Source: Homarus americanus
Lineage: Eukaryota > Arthropoda > Malacostraca > Decapoda > Nephropidae
Length of the DNA: 64,000 nt
NCBI RefSeq assembly: GCF_018991925.1
Contig: NW_024737042.1
Span: forward strand, 15,892,824 to 15,956,823
Reading direction: 5' to 3'
Shown here: positions 34,063 to 44,629 of the stretch, piece after piece
Layout of the letters: every line of letters begins with the position of its first letter
Numbering within the stretch: the stretch's first letter is position 1
Notes under the pieces: model-generated
Told to the model about the DNA's origin: nothing
The model's database searches: none
What the model saw: the letters and a program-made list of their open reading frames with translations, nothing else
Position numbers and translations under genes: made by a program

Positions 34063-34467
34063 GTCAGGATAGGTTAAAGAATTTTAACTTGCATTCCCTA
34101 GAAAGACGAAGAGTGCGGGGAGATATGATAGATGTATTTAAGTGGGTGAAAGGAATCAATAAAGGGGATATAGATAAAGTTCTTATAATATCCGAGCAGG
34201 ATAGGACTCGGAGCAACGGATTCAAGTTGGATAAGTTTAGGTTTAGGAGGGAGATGGGAAGGAAATGGTTCACAAATAGGGTGGTGGACGAGTGGAACAA
34301 GCTTAGCAACTTTGGAGTAAGTGCTGGAACGCTGGAGAGTTTCAAAAGGAGGCTAGATAGATTCATGGATGATAGAGAGTGGTAGTAACTCTCGACAGGA
34401 GCTGCCATGCACAGGCCAACCGGCCTATTGTGGACTCTTTATTTTCTTATGTTCTTATGTTCTTATG
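34063..34467 (+). mobile_element. CR1-like 3' fragment, subfamily C copy 2, inserted in a minisatellite
   Basis: A 5'-truncated ORF2 C-terminus with an uninterrupted reading frame (34063-34385). Blocks include QDRLKNFNLHSLERRRVRGD, FKWVKGINKGDID, and FTNRVVDEWNKLSNF, ending MDDREW and a TAG stop at 34383-34385. A short 3' UTR with CATGCACAGGCCAACCGGCC leads to TTATTTTCTTATGTTCTTAT, the 8-bp TTCTTATG tail. The same minisatellite flanks both sides, so the insertion is clean and younger than the array. With the frame intact and low apparent decay, this is probably the most recent CR1-like insertion in the window. No promoter or 5' region is present, so expression is not expected. Confidence 0.95.
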
Positions 34468-34660
34468 TACACACACACACCTGTCTATCTTACTCACACA
34501 CCTGTTTATCTTACACATACACCTGTCTATCTTGCACTCACACACACACCTGTCTATCTTACTCACACATCCGGCTATTTTACACACACACCTGTCTATC
34601 TTACATACACACCTGTCTATGTTACACACACACACCTGTCTATCTTACACACCTGCAACA
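34468..34660. repeat. CACACACCTGTCTATCTTA minisatellite, right part
   Basis: About eight more copies of the same unit found left of the insertion. Confidence 0.93.
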
Positions 34661-34759
34661 TAATTCTATAATCAGCTTAAATCAGGAATCTCTGAATACA
34701 CTTTTAATTATTTCGTCCAGGGAATTCTGCTCTCCTGGACATAATGTGTGGTGGGTGAT

Positions 34760-35795
34760 GAAGCTCTTGTAGTGTTGTGAAGCTCTGGTAGTGTGTATGT
34801 GAAGCTCTGGTAGTATGTGTGATGCTCTGGTAGTGTGTGTGTGATGCTCTGGTAGTAGGTGTGTGAAGCTTTGGTAGTGTGTGTGTGAAACTCTGGTAGT
34901 GTTGTGAAGCTCTGGAAGTGTTGTGAAGCTCTGGTAGTGTGTGTGTGAAGCTCTGGTAGTGTTGTGAAGCTCTGGTAGTGTGTGTGTGAAGCTCTGGTAG
35001 TGTGTGAAGCTCTGGTTATTTTTGTGAAGCACTGGTAGTTTTATGAAGCTCTGTTAGTGTTGTGAAGCTCTGGTAGTGTGTGTGTGAAGCTTTGGTAGTG
35101 AGTGTGATGCTCTGGTAGTGTTGTGAAGCCCTGGTAGTGTTGTCAAGCTCTGGTGGTGTGTGTGTGGCTCTGGTAGTGTGTAAGCTCTGGTAGTTTTTGA
35201 AGCACTGGTACTTTTATGACTCTGTTGGTTGTGTGCTCTGGTAGTGTTGTGAAGTTCTGGTGTGTGTGTGAAGCTCTGGCAGTGATGTGCAGCTCTGTAG
35301 TGTTGTGATGCTCTGGTAGTGTGTGTGTGAAGCTTTGGTAGTGTTTGAAGCTCTGGTAGTGTTGTGAAGCTCTGGTAGTGTGTGTGTGATGCTCTGGCAG
35401 TGATGTCTGGCTCAGTGATTCTGCTCTGGTTGTGTCTGTGTGAAGTTCTGCTCTGGTAGTGTGTGAAGCTCTGGTAGTGTCTGGTAGTGTTGTGAAGCTC
35501 TGGTAGTGTTGTGAAGCTCTGGCAGTGATGTGAAGCTCTGGTAGTGTTGTGAAGCTCTGGCAGTGATGTGAAGCTCTGGTAGTGTTGTGAAGCTCTGGTA
35601 GTGTATGAAGTTCTGGTTGTGTGTCTGTGTGAAGTTCTGATGGTGTTGTGAAGCTCTGGTAGTGTGTGAAGCTCTGGTAGTGTTGTGAAGCTCTGGTAGT
35701 GTGTGAAGCTCTGGTAGTGTGTGTAAAGCTCAAGTATTGTTGTGAAGCTCTGATTATTATGGTGAAGCTCTGGTCTTTGTCGGTGAAGCTCTGTA
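34760..35795. repeat. About 21-bp minisatellite GTGAAGCTCTGGTAGTGTTG
   Basis: About 50 units of 17-23 bp with TGTGTGTG or GTTGT spacers. Units in the 35160-35460 part are more rearranged. Minus frames give ASQHYQSFTH-type peptides; artefact. Confidence 0.95.
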
Positions 35796-35901
35796 TGAGT
35801 CTATGTAGTGTACTAGTATTGGCACACCTGAGAACTCTAATTAATTTTATAATAAACAGGTAAGGTGATTTATTTGTCATTTCTGGTCAATTTCATGTTA
35901 T

Positions 35902-35956
35902 TCATACATACATACATACATACATACATACATACATACATACATACATACATACA
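35902..35956. repeat. (CATA)n array
   Basis: About 13 CATA units. Confidence 0.96.
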
Positions 35957-35959
35957 TCT

Positions 35960-36490
35960 TTAATTTATAAGGAAGGCCACACCAAAGTCACCTGGAAGTA
36001 ACGCGTTCTATGACCCAGTGGCGAGGAGAAATCCAGGAAGATCGGACAACCCCCCTACTGCACTGGCTCACCGTGACCCTAAACCTAGAATATCACCCCC
36101 CCTGAACCTAGAATATCACCCCCTGAACTCTAACCTCTCACCCTTGACCTCTGACCTCTCAACTCTGACCTCTGACCAGTGACATAGAGAGTGCCGTGGG
36201 AGCTATGAAACGTGACCTATGACCAATAAACACCATGACAACAGGTTGACCTTTGACCTACAATGTTTCACGACAAGAATACGAGTAATATTGCTTTCAT
36301 AATTATTCAGGAACTGTCGCTGTGTTACTGTGTCTGTTTGTTTGTTTGTCTTTCTGTCACCTTCATTTGTTTTCTGTCATTCTGTGTGTCTGTCTGTCCA
36401 TCTGTTTCTTTGCTTGTCTGTATGTCTGTTTGCCTGCTCATTTGTTTGTTTATCTTTTCTCATGTCTCGTTCGCTCCTCTTTAAATATTA
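35960..36490. other. Unique sequence with small duplications
   Basis: CCTAGAATATCACCCCC is repeated at 36083 and 36108, and CTGACCTCTGACC motifs lie at 36140-36180. A CTGT-rich patch lies at 36330-36460. No gene supported. Confidence 0.5.
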
Positions 36491-36493
36491 TTC

Positions 36494-36496
<3 letters not shown>

Positions 36497-36563
<67 letters not shown>
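36497..36563. repeat. (GT)n array
   Basis: About 33 GT units. Confidence 0.97.
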
Positions 36564-36565
<2 letters not shown>

Positions 36566-36907
36566 GACGTTGATGGTAGGTGCGTGTGGTTAACGTGGTA
36601 TCCGTGGGCATCCTGTGGGCGTTCTGACCTCTTTACTACCCTCGCCTCCCCGTCACTACTATAGCCCTACCCCATCATCCTCCCTCTGACACTATCATAA
36701 CCCCATGAGAGTGAGGCAAGAAGTGAAATAAGAACGATGCAACAAAATAAAGCAAGAGAGTGAGGCAAAAGAGTGAAGCAAGTGAGATATGAGACATGTT
36801 GCCTCCACCAACTCTCTAGGTGACTTCAGGTTGTTGCTTCACAGTTAGAGATACAGAGCGGTGTGTGACGAAATGTAATCTGTGTGATATGTTTTATCTG
36901 CTTTATG

Positions 36908-36927
36908 TATGTCTGTCTGTCTGTCTA

Positions 36928-37000
<73 letters not shown>
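36908..37000. repeat. (CTGT)n array
   Basis: About 23 CTGT units with two CTAT interruptions. Confidence 0.96.
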
Positions 37001-37002
<2 letters not shown>

Positions 37003-37079
37003 CAGGGTCGTATAGAATACAGAGCAACAAAGCAACTGACTCATGTAATATCAATTAACATTAAGTGAAAGAGAGGAAT

Positions 37080-37560
37080 AAGAGGGAGAGGGAGGGAAAT
37101 AAAGTGAGGATAGGAGGGAATAAAGATAAGGATACGAGGGAATAAAGATAAGGATAGGAGGAAATAAAGTGAGGAAGGGAGGAAATAACGGTGTTAGGAT
37201 AGGAGGGAAATACAAGAGTGAGGTAGGAGGGAAATAACGGTGTTAGGATAGGAGGGAAATACAAGAGTGAGGTAGGAGGGAAATAAAGATTGAGGATAGG
37301 AAGGAAATAAAGGTGTGAGGATAGGAGGGAAATAAAAGAGTGAGGTAGGAGGGAAATAAAGATTGAGGATAGGAAGGAAATAAAGGTGTGAGGACAGGAG
37401 GGAAATAAAAGAGTGAGGTAGGTGGGAAATAAAGATATGGATAGGAGGAAATAAAGGTAAGGATAGGAGGAAATAGAGTGAGGAAATAAAGATAAGGACA
37501 GGAGAGAAATAAAAGAGTGAGGATAGGAGGGAAATAAAAATAAGGATAGAAGGAAATAAA
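37080..37560. repeat. AGGATAGGAGGGAAATAAAG minisatellite
   Basis: About 18 units of roughly 25-30 bp. A higher-order duplication is visible: the block with AACGGTGTTAGGATAGG occurs at 37187 and 37238. Confidence 0.93.
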
Positions 37561-37564
37561 AGGC

Positions 37565-37915
37565 ACAGACAAAACCATAGATTGACGCCACTAACCACCG
37601 CTGCGCCACACACTCCCCAACACCCGGCAGTGAACAGTCATATGGGTGGGGATGGAAAAGCCATTAATTACCTTCATTACCCCATAAGCAGACATGTAAA
37701 GGCCCCGTAGAGCGCCATGACATGCACCATTACCTTTATATATTGTACACCCGCCTTTACAAATGACTCTTTAAAGACCATTAGTGTACATTATGTCTTA
37801 TAGGTTTCAAATGATTCCATTATAAACTTGGTATTGTGAACTCCAAGCTCCCCTCTCCCCTCCCTGAAGTATGACCCCAGGGAGAGTGATGCTACCATTT
37901 ACCTCCCTCCTTCTC
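37565..37915. other. Unique sequence, no gene seen
   Basis: Ordinary composition. Nothing recognised. Confidence 0.4.
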
Positions 37916-37916
37916 T

Positions 37917-37967
37917 ATCCATCTGTCTGTCTGTCTGTCTGTCTATATCTATCTATCTATCTACCTA

Positions 37968-38017
<50 letters not shown>

Positions 38018-38043
38018 GTCTATCTATGTATCTATCTATCTCC
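37917..38043. repeat. (CTGT)n/(CTAT)n array
   Basis: Short CTGT run followed by about 22 CTAT units with interruptions. Confidence 0.95.
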
Positions 38044-38275
38044 GAAAAAGTAGCCTCACTAGCTGACTCCCACAGTGTACCTTCCTCCCCTGGGCTGGTA
38101 ACACTTTCTATACAGCCAAGATGTCTTAATCCCCCGTGGCTGAAGGTTCGCCCCGGTTTGCTCTCCCACCATCAGTAATACTCACACAAGTACTGTATGC
38201 TTAGTTCTGGTCCTATAACAAAAACAGACACAGTGGCTATAGGAACCTTTAGTCATTGTCTACACTCTTCTCCCT

Positions 38276-38276
<1 letters not shown>

Positions 38277-38311
<35 letters not shown>
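38277..38311. repeat. (GT)n array
   Basis: About 17 GT units. Confidence 0.95.
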
Positions 38312-38313
<2 letters not shown>

Positions 38314-38754
38314 GGGATATGTTACCTGGACAGAAATATGTGTTCATACCTGTGCACATTTCTAGGTAGAGGAGCTACGTCACAAGTATATCACCTGCCC
38401 GCTCACCTTCACCTCTTACTTGATTACCCAAGACCAGGTGACTCCCAAACTTCCCTCACCCTCGTCTCCTCCTCCTCCTCCTCTCCTCTCCCCCCCCCCT
38501 ATGAATCTTTCCTTCTTACTTCACCTCATCTCCTCCTTCCCTCACTTCATCCTCCCCTCACCCCCTTCTTCCTTCTACCCTACAATTATCAAGCATTTAT
38601 AACCTAACTGAGATACATTGCTATTAATATTGAAACAGTTTATTTAGCCAGAAAATTATAGATACAGATTGGAAAATAAAAACAATATTGACATAGCTGA
38701 GCCAATTGAGTTCCTGTCATATAATAATAATCAAGGAGGAAAAAACATCGACGC

Positions 38755-39145
38755 ATCACCCATTGGCTGTCAACAACACCTACACTCAAAAATTGACTGT
38801 CAACAACACCTACACTCACCCATTGACTGTCTGTCAACAACACCTTACTGTCAAACACCTACACTCACCCATTGACTGTCAACAACACCTACACTCACCC
38901 ATTGACTGTCAACAACACCTACACTCACCCATTGACTGTCAACAACACCTACACTCACCCATTGACTGTCAACAACACCTACAATCACCCATTGACCGCC
39001 AACAACACCTACACTCACCCATTGACTGTCAACAACACCTACAATCACCCATTGACCGCCAACAACACCTACACTCACCCATTGACTGTCAGCAACACCT
39101 ACACTCACCCATTGACTGTCAGCAACACCTACACTCACCGCCACA
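38755..39145. repeat. 30-bp minisatellite CCCATTGACTGTCAACAACA(CCTACACTCA)
   Basis: About 12 copies with an exact 30-bp period through most of the array. Because 30 is a multiple of three, several frames on both strands stay open and show ten-residue repeats (for example QQHLHSPIDC). A 60-bp higher-order unit with ACCGCC and AATCA variants appears twice (38980-39070). No start context, domain or composition supports a protein. Confidence 0.96.
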
Positions 39146-39282
39146 TTCCGCTCCTGGTTCACCTTCACTGTATAACAAGATTTCGTTATAAGAAGTGACC
39201 CTTTCCCTAGTTTCAACAGACGTAACATTTATCATCTCTGTTTATTGCATATTTTGAACCTTTTGACTGTCATATTCTTTCA

Positions 39283-39293
39283 TCACACACACA

Positions 39294-39341
<48 letters not shown>
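39283..39341. repeat. (CA)n array
   Basis: About 28 CA units with one TA. Confidence 0.96.
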
Positions 39342-39342
<1 letters not shown>

Positions 39343-39409
39343 ACTGGGTGTTTAATGATACCACACTAAGCTGACAGGTGATGGATTATTTATTGACACA
39401 TATTTATCA

Positions 39410-39412
<3 letters not shown>

Positions 39413-39470
<58 letters not shown>

Positions 39471-39629
39471 TATCGAAAGCAATCAACTAGGAGTGCTGTG
39501 CGGGGTGCGGCTCACTGCAGGTAATATTAAGTAAGGTAAGCTCTGACGAGGCCCAGGTAATATTTCTCCTGGGATTATCTTCTTTCATAATGTGACACGT
39601 GATTAACTGTGAAGCATGGCGAGATTATT

Positions 39630-39686
<57 letters not shown>
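39413..39686. repeat. Two (CT)n arrays
   Basis: (CT)n at 39413-39468 and 39632-39686, separated by about 160 bp of unique sequence. Confidence 0.95.
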
Positions 39687-39687
<1 letters not shown>

Positions 39688-39844
39688 AGACTGCAAAAAT
39701 GACTCGGGTTGTTTACATTCACCTGTAATAAGTCCTTCCCCGTGTCTTCACCTGAGGTAATGACTTGCGTAGTCTACCTGTGTATATTTCTACCTGCAGT
39801 GTTTTAAAAGGATGCGTGGGGAATGTCAGAGTTTAATATTCATG

Positions 39845-40040
39845 TGGCGTGTGTTAACTGAGTGTGTTGACTGGGTGTTGATTGAGGGTGTTGGCTAAGT
39901 GTTTTGAGTGAGTGTGTGAACTGAGTGTTGATTGAAAGTGTAGGCAAAGTGTTTAAACAAGTGTGTAAACTGATTCTTTGCTGAGGGTGTGAGTGTTGAC
40001 TGAGTGTGTTAAGTGAGTGTGTTGATTGATTGTTGACTGA
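39845..40040. repeat. TGTTGACTGAGTGTG minisatellite, decayed
   Basis: About ten copies of a 15-22 bp unit with core GTGTTGACTGAGTG. Confidence 0.8.
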
Positions 40041-40199
40041 CAACACTGCCACCTGCTACACACACACACACATACACACACCTGCTGGAAGTGTAGCACT
40101 GATTAACATTAAACAGATGGTAATAACGTCACCTGGATTGCTTCTCTCGTCCTGCAAGGTGTTCTAGGTAGGTCACAATCAGGTGGCTTGTTGCATTAA

Positions 40200-40455
40200 A
40201 CTAAATTTACCTAAACTTCTCCCTGATTGGTTGTTCGGTCAGGTAAAATTAGGTAAACTTGTCCCTGATTGGTTGTTCAGCCAGGTATGGCCAATCACAG
40301 TAGGCTTCAGCACCTCGCCTTCAGTTTCCCTAATTACCTCACGTACCACAAGATACGACATACACACACACACCCATGTAGACACTTGTCGAAACGGACA
40401 TCACCGTCTACCTCGTGTACACAGATCATAAGCGATGGGGACTGTGTTAAGGTGA
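40200..40455 (+). promoter_or_regulatory. Speculative promoter and first exon
   Basis: A 44-bp tandem duplication carries CCCTGATTGGTTGTTC twice, placing ATTGG at 40226-40230 and 40268-40272, with CCAAT in the other orientation at 40291-40295. TCAGTT at 40320-40325 fits the arthropod initiator TCAGTY. Downstream, an ATG at 40435 in a GCGATGG context is followed by AAG and GTGAGT (boundary 40451/40452), a perfect splice-donor consensus. Together these could be a CCAAT-box promoter with a short coding first exon. All motifs are short and can arise by chance, and no downstream exon was recognised. Confidence 0.15.
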
Positions 40456-40477
40456 GTTTTATAAAATATATTATTTT

Positions 40478-40598
40478 ACCTAACTTAACCTAACCTAACC
40501 TAACCTAACCTAACCTAACCTAACCTAACCTAACCTAACCTAACCTAACCTAACCTAACCTAACCTAACCTAACCTAACCTAACCTAACCTAACCTAA
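40478..40598. repeat. Interstitial telomeric array (CCTAA)n
   Basis: About 24 units of AACCT, nearly perfect, equal to (TTAGG)n on the minus strand, the standard arthropod telomere repeat. It is embedded in ordinary sequence, so it is interstitial. Confidence 0.95.
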
Positions 40599-40599
40599 A

Positions 40600-41260
40600 C
40601 CCCCAAGAGAGAATTTAATCAACAGATATACTAGGGTGGCTAATCTTCAGGTAATCCACTCACTCATACAGTAAATCTCACCAACAGGAAATTATAATGT
40701 AAACTTTCTCTTCCTCCTTCAAAAAATATATATTTGATTTAATCTCCAAGTCTGAAATTGATCCTCCATTTCCTCCTTAACAATGTAAATGGATTATCAA
40801 ATTATTATCGTCTTAAGAAAATAATTGGTCCATAATTTGTGGTGAGAGTTTTATGACTCTAAAAGATAATTATGTAATGGATTATATAATTGCGATCAAC
40901 TGAAGAAGAGTCTCCATTTAAGCTTATTTTACCTAAAGATTAAGCACCCTAACACAATTTGGTTAGGTGAGGTTAGGTTAACATACATACATACATACAA
41001 CAAGGACCGTCTCTGTGTGCGTATTGAAGAAGGACTCAGTAGTCACATAGTCGCGGACACACCTGAGCACCGTACCCCATTATTAACACCTGCAATTATC
41101 ACCCATTAAAGGCACCCATTATAACACCTATTACATCAATGATTAATCGGGACAGGTAATCGAATCCCTTTGTGTGGAAAAATTGCTTTCTCTCGCGAAC
41201 CTCAATACTGCCGTCGGAAAGAGAGCTGGGAAGGGGTTCATGTATTAAGTTATGTTGTTT
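40600..41260. other. Unique AT-rich sequence, no gene supported
   Basis: Includes a brief GGTTAGGTGAGGTTAGG motif (40963-40980) and four CATA units (40981-40998). No ORF of interest. Confidence 0.5.
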
Positions 41261-41261
41261 T

Positions 41262-42700
41262 GTAGAGTGTTGTATAGTGTTGTAGAGTGGTGTATAGTGA
41301 TGTAGAGTGGTGTGTAGTGATGTAGAGTGGTGTATAGTGATGTAGAGTGGTGTATAGTGATGCAGAGTGGTGTATAGTGATGTAGAGTGTTGTATAGTGA
41401 TGTAGAGTGGTGTATAGTGATGTAGAGTGGTGTATAGTGATGTAGAGTGGTGCATACTGATGTAGAGTGGTGTATAGTGATGCAGAGTGGTGTATAGTGA
41501 TGTAGAGTGGTGCATACTGATGTAGAGTGGTGTATAGTGATGTAGAGTGGTGTATAGTGATGTAGAGGTGGTGTATAGTGATGTAAAGTGGTGTATAGTG
41601 ATGTAGAGTGTGTATAGTGATGTAGAGTGGTGTATAGTGATGTAGAGTGGTGTGTAGTGATGTGAGTGTGTATAGTGATGTAGAGTGGTGTATAGTGATG
41701 TAGAGTGGTGTATAGTGATGTAGAGTGGTGTATAGTGATGTAGAGTGGTGTATAGTGATGTAGAGTGGTGTATAGTGATGAGTGGTGTATAGTGATGTGG
41801 TGTATAGTGATGTGAGAGTGGTGTATAGTGATGTAGAGTGGTGTATAGTGATGTAGAGTGGTGCCTACTGATGTAGAGTGGTGTATAGTGATGTAGAGTG
41901 GTGTATAGTGATGTAGAGTGGTGCATAGTGATGTAGAGTGGTGTATAGTGATGTAGAGTGGGTGTATAGTGATGTAGAGTGGTGTATAGTGATGTAGAGT
42001 GGTGTATAGTGATGTAGAGTGGTGTATGGTGATGTAGGTGGTGTATAGTGATGAGAGTGGTGTATAGTGATGTATAGTGTGTGAGTGTGTATAGTGATGT
42101 AGATAGTGATGTAGAGTGGTGTATAGTGATGTAGAGTGGTGTATAGTGATGTAGAGTGGTGTATAGTGATGTAGTGATAGTGATGTAGAGTGGTGTATAG
42201 TGATGTAGAGTGGTGCATAGTGATGTAGAGTGGTGTATAGTGATGTAGAGTGGTGTATAGTGATGTAGAGTGGTGTATAGTGATGTAGAGTGGTGTATAG
42301 TGATGTAGAGTGGTGTATAGTGATGTAGAGTGGTGTATAGTGATGTAGAGTGGTGTATAGTGATGTAGAGTGGTGTATAGTGATGTAGAGTGGTGTATAG
42401 TGATGTAGAGTGGTGCCTACTGATGTAGAGTGGTGTATAGTGATGTAGAGTGGTGTATAGTGATGTAGAATGGTGTATAGTGATGTAGAGTAGTGTATAG
42501 TGTTGTAGAGTGGTGTATAGTGTTGTAGAGTGGTGTATAGTGATCTAGAGTGGTGTGTAGTGATGTAGAGTGGTGTATAGTGATGCAGAGTGGTGTGTAG
42601 TGATGTAGAGTGGTGTATAGTGATGCAGAGTGGTGTATAGTGATGTAGAGTGGTGTATAGTGATGTAGAGTGGTGTAGAATGATGTATAGTGGTGTAGAA
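41262..42700. repeat. 20-bp satellite TGATGTAGAGTGGTGTATAG
   Basis: About 70 copies, very homogeneous, especially 42230-42410 where the period is exactly 20. Variants include TGCATACTGATG and TGCCTACTGATG, which recur at several places and suggest unequal exchange. The unit contains TATAG and has no stops in some minus frames, giving HYTPLYIT-like artefact peptides. Confidence 0.97.
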
Positions 42701-42837
42701 TGATTTACGGTGATACGAGGTGATCTAGCGTGATGTAAAACGATCTACAATTTAACGCAATGTACGATACACTATGATAAAGTGAAGTGGCGTACGATAA
42801 CTTAGGCCATCACAGAGTACTGTACACGCTAACAAAT

Positions 42838-43195
42838 ACTTCGCCACACCTACCTAACCTCACAACACCTCGCCACACCTACCTAACCACACAACACCTC
42901 GCCACACCTACCTAACCTTACAACACCTCGCCACACCTACCTAACCTCACAACACCTCGCCACACCTACCACAACACCTAACCTAACACTCACAACACCT
43001 CGCCACACCTACCTAACCTCACAACACCTCGCCACACCTACCTAACCACACAACACCTCACCACCCTACCTAACCACACAACACCTCGCCACACCTACCT
43101 AACCTCACAACTCCTCGCCACACCTACCTAACCTCACAACACCTCGCCACACCTACCTAACCTAAGCTAACCTAACCTAATCTAACCTAACCTGA
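42838..43195. repeat. 29-bp minisatellite with CCTAACC core, ending in CCTAA repeats
   Basis: About 11 copies of CGCCACACCTACCTAACCTC(ACAACACCT), followed by a short CCTAA-type run (43150-43195) with AGC and AAT variants. Confidence 0.94.
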
Positions 43196-43246
43196 GTAGT
43201 TTTCACGTAGATTACTAGATTGTTTAAATGATTATAATCCAACATC

Positions 43247-43303
43247 AACATTGTCCTCCTCACTCGTTGATATGCGAGGACTTTAACGAGTGAAGACAAT
43301 GTT
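43247..43303. other. Hairpin with 8-9 bp paired blocks
   Basis: AACATTGTC (43247-43255) pairs with GACAATGTT (43295-43303), and CACTCGTT (43261-43268) pairs with AACGAGTG (43285-43292). A 5-nt/2-nt internal loop separates the blocks, and the terminal loop is 16 nt. Precursor-like in shape, but nothing shows it is transcribed. Confidence 0.5.
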
Positions 43304-43399
43304 TGGGTTTCTAATATAAACATTCATACGATATCGTTGTTACTATGTAGTTAATATGTAGGATAGTATGTAGATTTTTTATTGAGACACTTTGTATAT

Positions 43400-43715
43400 T
43401 CCCTCTTACACCCTCCCTGCCTCCCTCTCATATCGTCTCCCTCCTTCCTTCCTTCACCCACTCTCACATTCGCATTCCCCTCTCTCCCACCCACCCTCCC
43501 TCCCTCCATCCTTCCCTATCCCACTCCCTCCTCCCCTCTCTCGTTCCCTCCATCCCTCCCCCATTCCCACTCTCTCCCTCTACCACTTTCCCTCCATCTC
43601 CCCACTCCCTATGCCTTTCTCCCCTTCCTTCCGTCTCCCAATCCTTCCTTCCTTCCCTTCCTCCCTCCCTCTCCCACCTTCCTTCCTTCCCTCCCTACCT
43701 ACTCCTTCCCACTAC
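43400..43715. repeat. Pyrimidine-rich CCCTCC/TTCC tract
   Basis: CCTTCCTTCC and CCCTCCCTCC motifs. Open Ser/Pro/Leu frames are compositional. Confidence 0.88.
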
Positions 43716-43739
43716 TCCCATAATAAATAGAATGACAGT

Positions 43740-43922
43740 GACAACAGTAGACATCCACTTGAAGATGGTAAAGGACTTGTTGGTGGTATCCTCACTCTTG
43801 TCAATATGTCCTCACACTCGACAGCTGAGAAACACGATGGTGGAAAAAAATTAATAAATAATTTTAATATTGAGTGGGAAAAAATAAAGTTGGGTGATTT
43901 TATTGTAAATACAGTAATAAAC

Positions 43923-43967
<45 letters not shown>

Positions 43968-44331
43968 GCCATGCAGCAAAATGCAAAATAATGCAATACT
44001 GAATTCTGATATATACAATAAAAATAGAAGCTTCATATTCATATAGTTCAAAACATTGACCAAACAACGTTTCCTTAAAAAAAAAGATAACAATAAAAGT
44101 TCTGCCCAACATAAAATATAACAATGTACAGTATATCAGGAAAATATTATCATTTAATAAAACTTGTATACCATGAGAATTAAATACGAGATATACATAA
44201 AATACGATATAGAATTTAATATGTAGGGAATATAGATAATTATAAGTTTATAGTTCCGTTGATGATGAACCATATTGGTAATTGGAATGAACATTAGAAC
44301 AGAGTGTAGGAATAAAGTGTCCTAAAGTTGA

Positions 44332-44332
<1 letters not shown>
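43740..44332. other. AT-rich unique sequence with (AC)n
   Basis: (AC)n at 43923-43966. No gene supported. Confidence 0.55.

Positions 44333-44368
<36 letters not shown>
44333..44368. repeat. (GT)n, left flank of family B copy 2
   Basis: About 18 GT units, ending in GGCCACACACAGGGTGGTG, where the element begins. Confidence 0.95.
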
Positions 44369-44369
<1 letters not shown>

Positions 44370-44629
44370 CCACACACAGGGTGGTGAAATGGGTCTAGAG
44401 TGGCAGTATTATGTTAGTGTTAAGGTGCAAGCACTTACTCCCTCTCGTTTTCAGCTGCCGCCGTTGGCTAGCCCTCGTTGCGAACAGACAAGCAACTTGC
44501 ATTAGTCTTCCCCTGCCAGTAAAGAACCTCCTCACCATCAAGACTACTGCTGTGCCTCCTCGTGGCAACACACGGTAACTGGGTGCATCGTGGGCCCAGG
44601 CTATATCAGCAGAGAATCTCGGAGTAGCA

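Noticed and set aside
36820..37068. Cys/Leu/Ser frame over (CTGT)n
   Set aside because: Tetranucleotide array product only.
38755..39145. CRISPR-like direct repeats of 30 bp
   Set aside because: Units are contiguous with no unique spacers, and the genome is eukaryotic.
38706..39228. Decapeptide-repeat protein (QQHLHSPIDC type)
   Set aside because: 30-bp DNA repeat opens frames on both strands with no codon bias or domain.
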